NCBI GenBank assembly: GCA_964497495.1
Contig: CAZCCZ010000065.1
Span: forward strand, 1-11,804
Length of the DNA: 11,804 nt
Direction: 5' to 3'
Source: CAXXOK01 sp964497495
Lineage (GTDB): Bacteria > Bacillota > Clostridia > Christensenellales > Aristaeellaceae
Positions 1-5,798 of this stretch are shown in pieces. The stretch's first letter is position 1; each line of letters opens with the position of its first letter. Under the pieces are notes generated by a model. The model searched no databases. It saw only the letters and a program-made list of their open reading frames with translations, and was not told the origin of the DNA. Position numbers and translations under genes: made by a program.

Positions 1-2
1 CG

Positions 3-137
3 TTGCAGGAAGCGATCGCGCATTGCGAAACCGTGCGCGACTACAACAGCCGCGAGCTATTCGAAGCCATCCTCGACAGCGAGGAAGAGCATATCGACTT
101 CCTCGAAAAGCAGTTCGACCTGATCGAGCGCATGGGT
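3..137 (+). pseudogene. bfr: Bacterioferritin C-terminal fragment (foreign or misassembled)
   Basis: Residues 1-45 match the last helix region of bacterioferritin, the 24-subunit haem-containing iron store. Recognisable parts are EAIAHCETVRDY, then SRELFEAILDSEEEHIDFLE with the second ferroxidase ExxH motif (E27 and H30, corresponding to E127 and H130 of the E. coli protein), then LIERMG, which normally precedes a short tail of the type xNYIQ. The fragment stops at that point and permease sequence follows. The wording is closest to proteobacterial bacterioferritins as I remember them, and unlike the rest of the window. There is no stop codon between the parts. The exact join cannot be fixed better than about 132-150. 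Confidence 0.7.
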
Positions 138-605
138 GGCACCCGTATTCCCTTCCTGCAGGAGGACGGGCACTGGTTGGTGAGCTATGTGCTCATCGGC
201 GTCTGGCAATCCATGGGCTGGGGTACGATCGTCTATCTGGCGGCGATCACGGGCATCAACCCGGAATTGTACGAAGCCGCGATCGTGGACGGCGCGAACC
301 GCTGGAAGCAGTGCCTGCACGTGACCGTTCCCTGCATACGGCCCACGATGGTCACCCTGTTCATTATGCGGCTGGGGCAGCTGATGGGCGGCTCCTTCGA
401 GCGGGTGATCGCGCTGAAAAACGTAGCGACCAAGGAGTTTACCTACACCATCCCCGTGATGGTGTACGATATGGGCCTTCAGTCCGGCACCTCGAAAATC
501 GCGCAGGCGACTGCGCTGGGGCTGTTCCAGTCGGTCATCGGCGTGCTGCTGGTTATCGGCGCCGACCGTCTCGCTAAAAGCCTCGGCGAAGACGGCCTGC
601 TGTGA
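3..605 (+). CDS. Chimaeric ORF: bacterioferritin tail joined to LplB/YteP-type sugar ABC permease (C-terminal part)
   Basis: This frame is open from the window edge, so the codon at 3 (TTG) need not be a true start. Two unrelated parts are seen. Residues 1-45 are bacterioferritin. From about residue 46 to 200 the protein is the C-terminal half of a binding-protein-dependent permease of the LplB/YteP class (oligosaccharide import, inner face of the membrane). The permease part has GVWQSMGWGTIVYLAAITGI, the EAA cytoplasmic loop ELYEAAIVDGANRWKQ (88-103) that docks on the ATPase, and further hydrophobic segments. Full-length LplB permeases are about 300 residues, so roughly the first half is missing. 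The LplC-type partner starts 15 bases downstream, which supports the permease identity and co-transcription. The permease call is firm. The continuity of the whole ORF is doubtful. Confidence 0.8.
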   Translation: MQEAIAHCETVRDYNSRELFEAILDSEEEHIDFLEKQFDLIERMGGTRIPFLQEDGHWLVSYVLIGVWQSMGWGTIVYLAAITGINPELYEAAIVDGANRWKQCLHVTVPCIRPTMVTLFIMRLGQLMGGSFERVIALKNVATKEFTYTIPVMVYDMGLQSGTSKIAQATALGLFQSVIGVLLVIGADRLAKSLGEDGLL

Positions 606-620
606 GGGGGCGGTGAAGAG

Positions 621-1532
621 ATGATCGCCTCCCGAACCGTTAAGTGCCGCGGGGCCGTCCGGCGCGGGCCGGGGTACGCGGCCGCCTCCGCGCTGATCTA
701 CGCCTTCGTCGTTTTCATGGCGTTGATCTGTTTGCTGCCCTTCCTGCACGTGCTGGCTAAATCCATTTCCGCCGAATCCCTCGTAGCCGCGCGTAAAATC
801 GTGCTGATTCCGCACGGCGTAACGCTCAACGCCTACCGTAAAATCTGCGCCGACGCCAGCATCTTGCAGGCGATGTACGTGTCGGTGGCCATGACCCTCG
901 TGTTTACCGCGCTGGGCCTGTTGCTGACCCTTCTGGCGGCTTATCCGCTTTCTCGCAGTTATCTGCGCGGACGCCGGGGCCTTTCCTTTCTCATTATGTT
1001 CACTTACTATTTCACGGCGGGCATCATCCCGGATTACCTGCTGGTGAGCAGCCTCGGCTTGCTGGAGAACTTCTGGGGGCTCATCCTGCCGCTGGCGTTC
1101 AGCCCCTGGAACCTGCTGATTATGAAGACCTCCATCGCCACCTCGTTTCCCGAAAGCCTGGAAGAATCCGCGCGTATCGACGGCGCGGACTACTTCCGCA
1201 TTCTCTGGCGGATCGTCGTGCCGCTGTCGCTGCCCATCCTCACCACCATCGCGCTGTTTCTGGCCGTGGGACGCTGGAACGCCTACCAGGACGCGCTGTT
1301 TTATATTAAGCAGCGCACCGACCTGCGGCCTATCCAGCTTAAGCTGTACTACCTTGTGATTCAGGCTACCGAATCCTTCCAGTCCTCCGAAAGCGTCGTA
1401 ACCGTGCAGACCAACCCCGACGTGCTGAAAAGCGCCTGCGTAATGTTCGCCACCCTGCCCATCGTATGCGTTTACCCCTTCGTGCAGAAGTACTTCGTGC
1501 AGGGCATCATGATCGGCGCGGTCAAGGGCTAG
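621..1532 (+). CDS. LplC/YtcP-type carbohydrate ABC transporter permease
   Basis: A 303-residue inner-membrane permease of the CUT1 sugar importer class (LplC/YtcP branch). It should form the translocation pore together with the LplB-type subunit encoded just upstream. Hydrophobic segments are visible near residues 22-45, 88-110, 121-142, 150-170, 200-217 and 271-290. The EAA loop is SLEESARIDGADYFRILWRI (179-198, E181/E182, G188). The C-terminus QKYFVQGIMIGAVKG is the usual ending of this branch. The ATG at 621 follows a purine-rich stretch (GGTGAAGAG) and lies 15 bases after the upstream stop. Length is normal for the family. No ATPase gene is in the window; CUT1 systems of this kind in Bacillota commonly borrow a shared MsmX-type ATPase. 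Confidence 0.92.
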   Translation: MIASRTVKCRGAVRRGPGYAAASALIYAFVVFMALICLLPFLHVLAKSISAESLVAARKIVLIPHGVTLNAYRKICADASILQAMYVSVAMTLVFTALGLLLTLLAAYPLSRSYLRGRRGLSFLIMFTYYFTAGIIPDYLLVSSLGLLENFWGLILPLAFSPWNLLIMKTSIATSFPESLEESARIDGADYFRILWRIVVPLSLPILTTIALFLAVGRWNAYQDALFYIKQRTDLRPIQLKLYYLVIQATESFQSSESVVTVQTNPDVLKSACVMFATLPIVCVYPFVQKYFVQGIMIGAVKG

Positions 1533-1562
1533 CCCGTAAACCGCGCGTCGCTCCGGGAGGGT

Positions 1563-1643
1563 CGGAGGGCCGCGGCCCTCCGAATGAAATCGTATCGACC
1601 GGCTTTGCCGGTCGGGCGGGGAGTTTGCGGCAAGGCCGCAAAC
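1563..1643 (+). repeat. Cluster of three consecutive hairpins after the permease gene
   Basis: Three perfect inverted repeats stand close together: a 20-base palindrome at 1563-1582 (CGGAGGGCCG/CGGCCCTCCG), GACCGGC-TTT-GCCGGTC at 1597-1613, and GTTTGCGGC-AAG-GCCGCAAAC at 1623-1643. A fourth hairpin, which is a terminator, follows. Each stem has a different sequence. The dense spacing looks like a mobile or repeated intergenic hairpin element, or an mRNA-stability block between the permease and binding-protein genes. Only one copy can be seen here, so its repeat status is inferred. Confidence 0.7.
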
Positions 1644-1658
1644 AGTACCCGTAGCCTC

Positions 1659-1683
1659 AAAAAAGTTGCGAAGCGACTTTTTT
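1659..1683 (+). terminator. Intrinsic terminator (U-tailed hairpin) between permease and binding-protein genes
   Basis: The hairpin pairs AAAAAAGTTGC (1659-1669) with GCGACTTTTTT (1673-1683) around a GAA loop. One pair is a G-T wobble, and the stem ends in a run of six T. The A and T runs make it usable from either direction. It lies inside an apparent operon, so it is probably a partial terminator that sets the ratio of permease to binding protein, or the binding-protein gene has its own promoter. I saw no convincing -35/-10 pair downstream of it. Confidence 0.7.
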
Positions 1684-1705
1684 GAAAGCGCAGCGCAGCG
1701 TATTT

Positions 1706-1725
1706 AATACCCGGCTAAGGGTATT
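1706..1725 (+). promoter_or_regulatory. Inverted repeat in the leader of the binding-protein gene
   Basis: AATACCC (1706-1712) and GGGTATT (1719-1725) form a perfect 7-base inverted repeat with a 6-base centre. It lies just upstream of the AAGGAGGG ribosome site at about 1739-1746. It could be an operator for a sugar-responsive regulator or an RNA hairpin near the ribosome site. The sequence alone does not decide. Confidence 0.35.
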
Positions 1726-1753
1726 GGATAGAATAGAGAAGGAGGGTTATTCC

Positions 1754-3298
1754 ATGAAAAAGTTGCTTGCCCTTGCGCTGACCGTCGCGATGATCCTTGG
1801 GCTGGCGAGCGTCCCCGTCGCCGCGTCCGCGGAGAATGCCGTGACCATCAAGATCCCGGTATACGACCGGGGCTTCGAAGGCTGGAAACCGACGGATAAC
1901 TTCTACACGCAGTGGATCCAGTCCGCGTTCGGCGACCCGAACGGGATCAACGTGCAGTTCGTCGCCATCGGCCGCAGCACCGAAGTGCAGGACTATTCCC
2001 AGATGCTGGCCGCCGGCAACGCCCCGGATATCATCTTCCATTATGATATGCCGCAGGCCGTCGCCTACCTCAACGAAGGCGCCATTCAGGCGCTGAACCT
2101 GGACGAAATGAAGACCAACGCCCCCACCTACTACGCCATGACCTCCGCCATGATGGACGAGTATGGCTATATGAACGGCACTCCGTATTTCTTCTTCGCC
2201 GAGCGTCCCAACACCGGCTACAACTGGGTTACGGTCATCCGTCAGGACTGGCTGGACAAGGTGGGCGCGGCGATGCCCGCCAATATCGACGAGTTGAACG
2301 CCGTGCTGCTCAAGTGGAAGGAAGCCGGACTCGGCGTGCTGAACCACCAGCTGATCAAGGACAACTTCACCTACTCCTACCCGTTCTGGAAAATGCCCGT
2401 GGACGCCACGGAGCATGCGCTCTATCTGGATCTGGGCGTCGCGGACATGACCGACGCGGCCAGCGAAGCGTACCTGAAGAACCTTAACTACGAATACAAC
2501 AACGGACTGATCGACAAGGAATTCTACCTGAATACCGACACCAACGCCGCCCTGGCGGACTTCCTGGACGGCACCGCCGGCACCTACTCCTTCTACATGA
2601 CCAGCGGCACCACCGTGATTTCCTCGCTGCTGGCCAACTTCCCGGATGCTAAGGTGTCGGTGCTGGACCCCGGAGCGCTGGCCTCCGCGGACAGCGAACA
2701 CTACGGCCGCAAGTATTACCCCTTCGGGATGATCATGGGCATCAACGCCCGCGCCGATGAGGCTACGCGCGTCGCCCTATGGAAGTATCTGGAGTGGATG
2801 CTTCAGGCCGATCACCTCTACACGCTGGAGAACGGCGTGGCGGGCGACAACTACAACCTCGACGGGGAGGGCCTGCCGGTTCAGGTAGCGGATTACGCGG
2901 GGGACGCCAAGCGTTCAAACAATAACAATAAGGATTACTGGTGCCTGTGGGAGGAAGCCGCGCGCTACGGGTCCGACGACCTCAACTACAAGGCGAACCT
3001 GCGCAACTATGCGCCCGCCGGGTACGAAGACCTCATCGCCGCCAGCTACGATTATTTCGTCCGCGACCAGGCAATGGCCCAGACCGAAGCGTTATGGACG
3101 ACCAACATCGAAAGCCGCAGCAACTACAAAGCGGACCTGAACACCCTGTTCCAGGAACTGTACGTGCAGTGCGCCATGGCCTCGGAGGCGGACTTCGCCG
3201 CCACCTATGCCGACGCCTGCAAGGAGTATCTGGACGCCGGTTACCAGGAAATTCTCGACGAAAAGACCCAACTGATGGCTCAGGGCCTCTACCGCTAA
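1754..3298 (+). CDS. LplA/YtcQ-type extracellular solute-binding protein
   Basis: A 514-residue substrate-binding protein that would capture an oligosaccharide outside the cell and deliver it to the LplB/LplC-type permeases upstream. Residues 1-26 are a signal peptide: MKK, a hydrophobic core, then VAASA before E27, with AxA at 24-26. There is no lipobox cysteine, although most Gram-positive binding proteins of this kind are lipoproteins. The mature part has the family layout: MLAAGNAPDIIFHYD, NEGAIQALNLDEM, a variable middle, NYEYNNGLIDKEFYLNT, and a C-terminal lobe ending in KEYLDAGYQEILDEKTQLM. Length suits the LplA class. The ATG at 1754 was chosen because AAGGAGGG sits 7 bases before it and the signal peptide begins there; the ATG 24 codons upstream lies in the terminator tail. 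The substrate is inferred from the neighbouring pectin enzymes. Confidence 0.88.
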   Translation: MKKLLALALTVAMILGLASVPVAASAENAVTIKIPVYDRGFEGWKPTDNFYTQWIQSAFGDPNGINVQFVAIGRSTEVQDYSQMLAAGNAPDIIFHYDMPQAVAYLNEGAIQALNLDEMKTNAPTYYAMTSAMMDEYGYMNGTPYFFFAERPNTGYNWVTVIRQDWLDKVGAAMPANIDELNAVLLKWKEAGLGVLNHQLIKDNFTYSYPFWKMPVDATEHALYLDLGVADMTDAASEAYLKNLNYEYNNGLIDKEFYLNTDTNAALADFLDGTAGTYSFYMTSGTTVISSLLANFPDAKVSVLDPGALASADSEHYGRKYYPFGMIMGINARADEATRVALWKYLEWMLQADHLYTLENGVAGDNYNLDGEGLPVQVADYAGDAKRSNNNNKDYWCLWEEAARYGSDDLNYKANLRNYAPAGYEDLIAASYDYFVRDQAMAQTEALWTTNIESRSNYKADLNTLFQELYVQCAMASEADFAATYADACKEYLDAGYQEILDEKTQLMAQGLYR

Positions 3299-3307
3299 AC
3301 GCCGTCT

Positions 3308-3337
3308 GCCGGGGGCGGGCGGGCGCCCGCCCCCGGC
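3308..3337 (+). terminator. Very stable GC hairpin after the binding-protein gene
   Basis: A 13-base perfect stem (3308-3320 with 3325-3337) closes on a 4-base loop, GGGC. It lies 9 bases after the stop codon. The following sequence is pyrimidine-rich (CTTCCTCTCTTTT at 3348-3360), but the stem is not followed directly by a T run. It could end transcription inefficiently, or protect the 3' end of the binding-protein message. Confidence 0.55.
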
Positions 3338-3454
3338 CCGTTGATAACTTCCTCTCTTTTCGGGCCGATCGTTCGCGCCCCAACCTTTTGCAATCAAACC
3401 GTTCTCTTCCCGGCATTGGCACGGCGGGGAAAGATCGGATGAAGGACTCATGAT

Positions 3455-4126
3455 ATGCCCGTTATTTACATCATCGGGGATTCCACGGTGGAAAACGGCG
3501 CGGAACCGTTTCACGGCTGGGGCTGGGCCTTCGGGGAATACGCGGCGGCGCGGGTGGACAACCGCGCGCGAGGGGGGTGCAGTTCCCGCAGCTTTCGGGA
3601 CGAAGGCCTGTTCGAGCCGGTGCGCGCGGCGCTGGCGCCCGACGACGCGCTGTTGATCCAGTTCGGCCATAACGACGAAAAGGATGATCCTGCCCGTCAC
3701 ACCGACCCGGAAGGAAGCTTTCCGGAGATTCTTTCCGAATACTGCGACGCGGCGCTGGCTGTGGGCGCGGTGCCGGTGCTGTTTACGCCCGTATGCAGGC
3801 GTTATTTTCTTGGCGACGGCAACCTGTTGTACACCCACGGCGAATACCCGGCGGCGGTCCGGCGGCTGGCCGCCGGAAAGGGCGTGCCGTTATGCGATCT
3901 GCAACGGGAAAGCCGCGCCCTGTACCGGAGCCTCGGGCCTACGGAAACCGCGAAGCTGTTCGTACGGTTAACCCCCGGGGAACACCCTGGCTTTCCGGCC
4001 GGGCATGACGACCCGACTCATTTCAACGCCGAAGGCGCGCGGAAAATCGCGGCGCTGGCGGCGGAACTGATGGCGCGGGACGCGCGCCTGCGGAAATACG
4101 TTCGCGCTACGGAGGGAAACGCTTGA
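3455..4126 (+). CDS. Rhamnogalacturonan acetylesterase (SGNH hydrolase, CE12), cytoplasmic
   Basis: A 223-residue SGNH/GDSL esterase of the CE12 rhamnogalacturonan acetylesterase group (compare YesT/RhgT of B. subtilis), which removes acetyl esters from galacturonic acid in rhamnogalacturonan-I fragments. Block I is IIGDST with nucleophile S10. Block II is GGCSSRSF with G41 for the oxyanion hole, where the family usually has R at the C position. Block III is IQFGHND with N73. Block V is DDPTHFN with D186 and H189, completing the triad. The phrases SFPEIL and PVLFTPVCRRYF are also typical. There is no signal peptide, so it should act on imported oligosaccharides. The ATG at 3455 has GAAGGA 8 bases upstream. 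Its stop overlaps the start of the GH105 gene by one base, so translation is probably coupled. Confidence 0.9.
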   Translation: MPVIYIIGDSTVENGAEPFHGWGWAFGEYAAARVDNRARGGCSSRSFRDEGLFEPVRAALAPDDALLIQFGHNDEKDDPARHTDPEGSFPEILSEYCDAALAVGAVPVLFTPVCRRYFLGDGNLLYTHGEYPAAVRRLAAGKGVPLCDLQRESRALYRSLGPTETAKLFVRLTPGEHPGFPAGHDDPTHFNAEGARKIAALAAELMARDARLRKYVRATEGNA

Positions 4127-5181
4127 TGAGAACGCGGGAGGAATACGAGGCGCTTGCCGGCCGGGTTCTGGCGATGCTTCAAAAGAACCACGGGGAGGAC
4201 CCCAGCAACGGTCATCTGACCATGGATAATTGGGAGTGGCCCAGCGGTGTGGCGCTCTACGGCATCTGGCAGCGTTACCGGCAAAGCGGGGACGAGGCGG
4301 CGCTCGCCTACCTGCGGGGCTGGTACGACAACCGGCTCGCTGGGCCCGCGCCGCACCGCAACGTGAATACCGTGGCCCCGATGCTCGCACTGAGCTGCCT
4401 GTATGCCGACGGGAAGGACGAGCGGTACCGCGCCCCCGTGGAAGACTGGGCGCGGTGGGTGATGCGGGAGATGCCGCGCACCGAGTACGGCGGCCTGCAG
4501 CACTGCACGGTCTGGAACAGGCATTACCAGCAGCTCTGGTGCGACACGCTGTTCATGGACTGCCTGTTTCTATGCAGGGCCGGGCTGGCACTTGGTATTC
4601 CCGAATACGCGGAGGAGGCCGTATACCAGTTTCTGCTGCACATCCGCTACCTGCAAAACAAGGTGACGGGGCTTTGGTATCACGGCTGGACATTCGACCG
4701 GCGGCACAATTTTGCAAACGCCTATTGGGCGCGCGGCAACGCGTGGTTCGCCGCCGCCGCCGTGGAACTGCTGGAGATGCTGCCGAAGGCCGACGCTTCG
4801 CTGCGGTTCATCCGCGCCGCGTTGGAGGATCAGGCATTGGCGCTGTGGAAGCTCCAGCGGGAGAACGGCATGTTCACCACCCTGCTGGACGTGGAAGAGA
4901 GCCCCTGCGAAACCAGCGCCACGGCGGGCATCGCCTACGCGGTGCTCAAGGGCATCCGCCTGGGCCTGCTGGACGGGCGCTTCCGCGAGATGGGGGAAAA
5001 AGCCTCCGAAGCCGTGGTGGGGCAGATCGACGGGAACGGCGCGGTGCAGGGCGTAAGCAACGGCACCGGAATGGGATACGACCGCAGCCACTACATGAAC
5101 ATCCTCGTCACGCCCACCGCTTACGGGCAGGGACTGGCCTACCTGATGCTGGGGGAGTGCGCGGCGCGAAGCGACGGTTGA
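4126..5181 (+). CDS. Unsaturated rhamnogalacturonyl hydrolase, GH105 (YteR/YesR-like), cytoplasmic
   Basis: A 351-residue GH105 glycoside hydrolase. The family hydrates and releases the 4,5-unsaturated galacturonic acid left by rhamnogalacturonan lyases, giving rhamnose and a keto-sugar acid. Visible motifs are MDNWEWPSGVALYGIW (33-48), NVNTVAPMLAL, WVMREMPRTEYGGLQH, LWCDTLFMDCLF with D140 matching the catalytic Asp143 of YteR, TGLWYHGW with H186, and NFANAYWARGNAWF. These follow the (alpha/alpha)6-barrel order. There is no signal peptide. GGAGG at 4111-4115 suits the ATG at 4126 (10 bases); a TTG one codon earlier is possible but less likely. The gene shares one base with the esterase stop, and a strong terminator follows 23 bases after its own stop. 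Deacetylation before hydrolysis is the likely order of action. Confidence 0.92.
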   Translation: MRTREEYEALAGRVLAMLQKNHGEDPSNGHLTMDNWEWPSGVALYGIWQRYRQSGDEAALAYLRGWYDNRLAGPAPHRNVNTVAPMLALSCLYADGKDERYRAPVEDWARWVMREMPRTEYGGLQHCTVWNRHYQQLWCDTLFMDCLFLCRAGLALGIPEYAEEAVYQFLLHIRYLQNKVTGLWYHGWTFDRRHNFANAYWARGNAWFAAAAVELLEMLPKADASLRFIRAALEDQALALWKLQRENGMFTTLLDVEESPCETSATAGIAYAVLKGIRLGLLDGRFREMGEKASEAVVGQIDGNGAVQGVSNGTGMGYDRSHYMNILVTPTAYGQGLAYLMLGECAARSDG

Positions 5182-5204
5182 TCCCGCGCTGCCCGCCGGT
5201 GAAC

Positions 5205-5232
5205 AAAACCGCCGGATTTTTCCGGCGGTTTT
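5205..5232 (+). terminator. Intrinsic terminator, both strands, closing the pectin locus
   Basis: AAAACCGCCGGA (5205-5216) pairs perfectly with TCCGGCGGTTTT (5221-5232) around a TTTT loop. The stem carries A and T runs on both sides, followed by GCGTTTT. It ends the esterase/hydrolase transcript on the plus strand and could stop minus-strand readthrough from the small gene beyond. Confidence 0.9.
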
Positions 5233-5265
5233 GCGTTTTCCAACGGCGCGACGTCCTTTCGGCAG

Positions 5266-5287
5266 TAATAAAAATGGGCCGAAGCCC
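5266..5287 (-). terminator. UUCG-loop intrinsic terminator of the minus-strand small gene
   Basis: Read on the minus strand, GGGC-TTCG-GCCC (5287 to 5276) forms a short stem with the very stable C(UUCG)G loop, followed by ATTTTTATTA. It lies 30 bases after the stop codon of the small membrane-protein gene. The stem has only 4 base pairs, so strength is uncertain, but the loop and T run are a standard combination. Confidence 0.6.
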
Positions 5288-5317
5288 CGAGCCGGCCGTT
5301 CTTTTGCTTTCTGCGCG

Positions 5318-5470
5318 TCAGGATTGCACGCGTCTTTTCGAGACCCGGAACCGTACCAGCGTGAAACCCATGATGATCAGAAACAGCGCCGCCGAGGAAA
5401 CCAGATCCGCGCCGAAGCGCAGCAGGGGTGCGAGCATACGGGACAACGGGTTGACGATCCGCGTCTTCAT
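5318..5470 (-). CDS. Small single-pass membrane protein, 50 residues, unrecognised
   Basis: I do not recognise this protein. It begins MKTRIVNPLSRMLAPLLRF, has a hydrophobic helix at about residues 21-39 (ADLVSSAALFLIIMGFTLV), and ends with the basic tail RFRVSKRRVQS. Positive charges flank the helix on both sides. Support for a real gene comes from three things: GGAAGGAGG on the minus strand (5485-5477) with a 6-base gap to the ATG, an uninterrupted 50-codon frame with a clear membrane segment, and the UUCG terminator 30 bases beyond the stop. A longer 81-codon version of the frame exists upstream, but its extension is Arg/Lys-rich low-complexity sequence and has no comparable ribosome site. 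The gene lies between two terminators and upstream of a divergent promoter, so it is a transcription unit of its own. Its function is unknown. Confidence 0.6.
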   Translation of the reverse strand: MKTRIVNPLSRMLAPLLRFGADLVSSAALFLIIMGFTLVRFRVSKRRVQS

Positions 5471-5577
5471 GCGCTTCCTCCTTCCGCGTTTCGCCGCCGT
5501 TCGGCCCCGGCTTTTCCGGCTGGCCGCTGCGGGCTTCCGAACCGTCCGTTCGCTCCCGTTCAAACCGGATTCCCCAC

Positions 5578-5632
5578 GGTATCAGCATACCGCGCGAATG
5601 TTAAAGGTCGGGGGCTGTTCGGATGAAATCCG
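5578..5632. promoter_or_regulatory. Two short inverted repeats in the divergent intergenic region
   Basis: GGTAT-CAGC-ATACC (5578-5591) and CGGAT-GAA-ATCCG (5620-5632) are perfect 5-base inverted repeats. They lie between the start of the minus-strand small gene and the plus-strand promoter at 5687. They could be operators, but 5-base repeats also occur by chance. I see no other gene in 5471-5686. Confidence 0.25.
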
Positions 5633-5686
5633 CGTAAAGGCGGGCCGCCCGTACAGTTTCAGTACAATTTTGGAACGTCGATCCGC

Positions 5687-5715
5687 TTGACAACGGGAAT
5701 ACGAATGGATACAAT
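5687..5715 (+). promoter_or_regulatory. Near-consensus sigma-A promoter of the aminotransferase operon
   Basis: A perfect -35 box TTGACA (5687-5692) and a -10 box TACAAT (5710-5715) are separated by 17 bases. An AT-richer stretch (5656-5672) precedes it, unlike the GC-rich surroundings. Transcription should start near 5722, giving a leader of about 75 bases before the aminotransferase ATG. It is the best promoter in the window. Confidence 0.85.
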
Positions 5716-5738
5716 AAACGTAATTTCATAGCACCGAT

Positions 5739-5785
5739 ACGCCGCAATGAAGCGCAAGCTCTTGCGGCGTGTTGCTTTTATTTTC
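5739..5785 (+). promoter_or_regulatory. Leader hairpin followed by T-rich tract: possible attenuator
   Basis: ACGCCGCAA (5739-5747) pairs perfectly with TTGCGGCGT (5762-5770). The T-rich sequence GTTGCTTTTATTTT (5771-5784) follows. A second CGCAA copy inside the loop (5753-5757) can pair with the same TTGCG (5762-5766), so the two folds exclude each other. The arrangement resembles a leader terminator with an alternative fold, placed between the promoter and the ribosome site (GGAG at 5787-5790). The 9-base stem has a large loop and an interrupted T run, so it may be only a 5' stabiliser. Confidence 0.45.
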
Positions 5786-5798
5786 TGGAGATGATTGC

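Noticed and set aside
57..815. 252-codon minus-strand frame opposite the two permease genes
   Set aside because: Low-complexity His/Gln/Gly-rich shadow of plus-strand permease codons; no ribosome site and no recognisable domain.
1563..1643. CRISPR-like array suggested by regular hairpins
   Set aside because: The three stems differ in sequence and there are no repeated units with spacers.
1682..1734. Possible promoter before the binding protein (TTGAAA with TTTAAT or TAGAAT)
   Set aside because: Spacings are 15 bases or wrong, and the hexamers overlap the terminator tail and hairpin. Too weak to call.
1682..1753. Upstream ATG giving the binding protein a 24-residue N-terminal extension
   Set aside because: That ATG sits in the terminator tail and has no ribosome site. 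The signal peptide and AAGGAGGG fit the ATG at 1754.
4123..4128. TTG start for GH105 one codon earlier
   Set aside because: The ATG at 4126 is the better codon and the GGAGG spacing of 10 is acceptable. The choice changes one residue only.
4230..5690. 486-codon plus-strand frame overlapping GH105 and the intergenic region
   Set aside because: Arg/Gly/Ala-rich out-of-frame reading of GH105. It runs through the terminator at 5205-5232 and has no domain.
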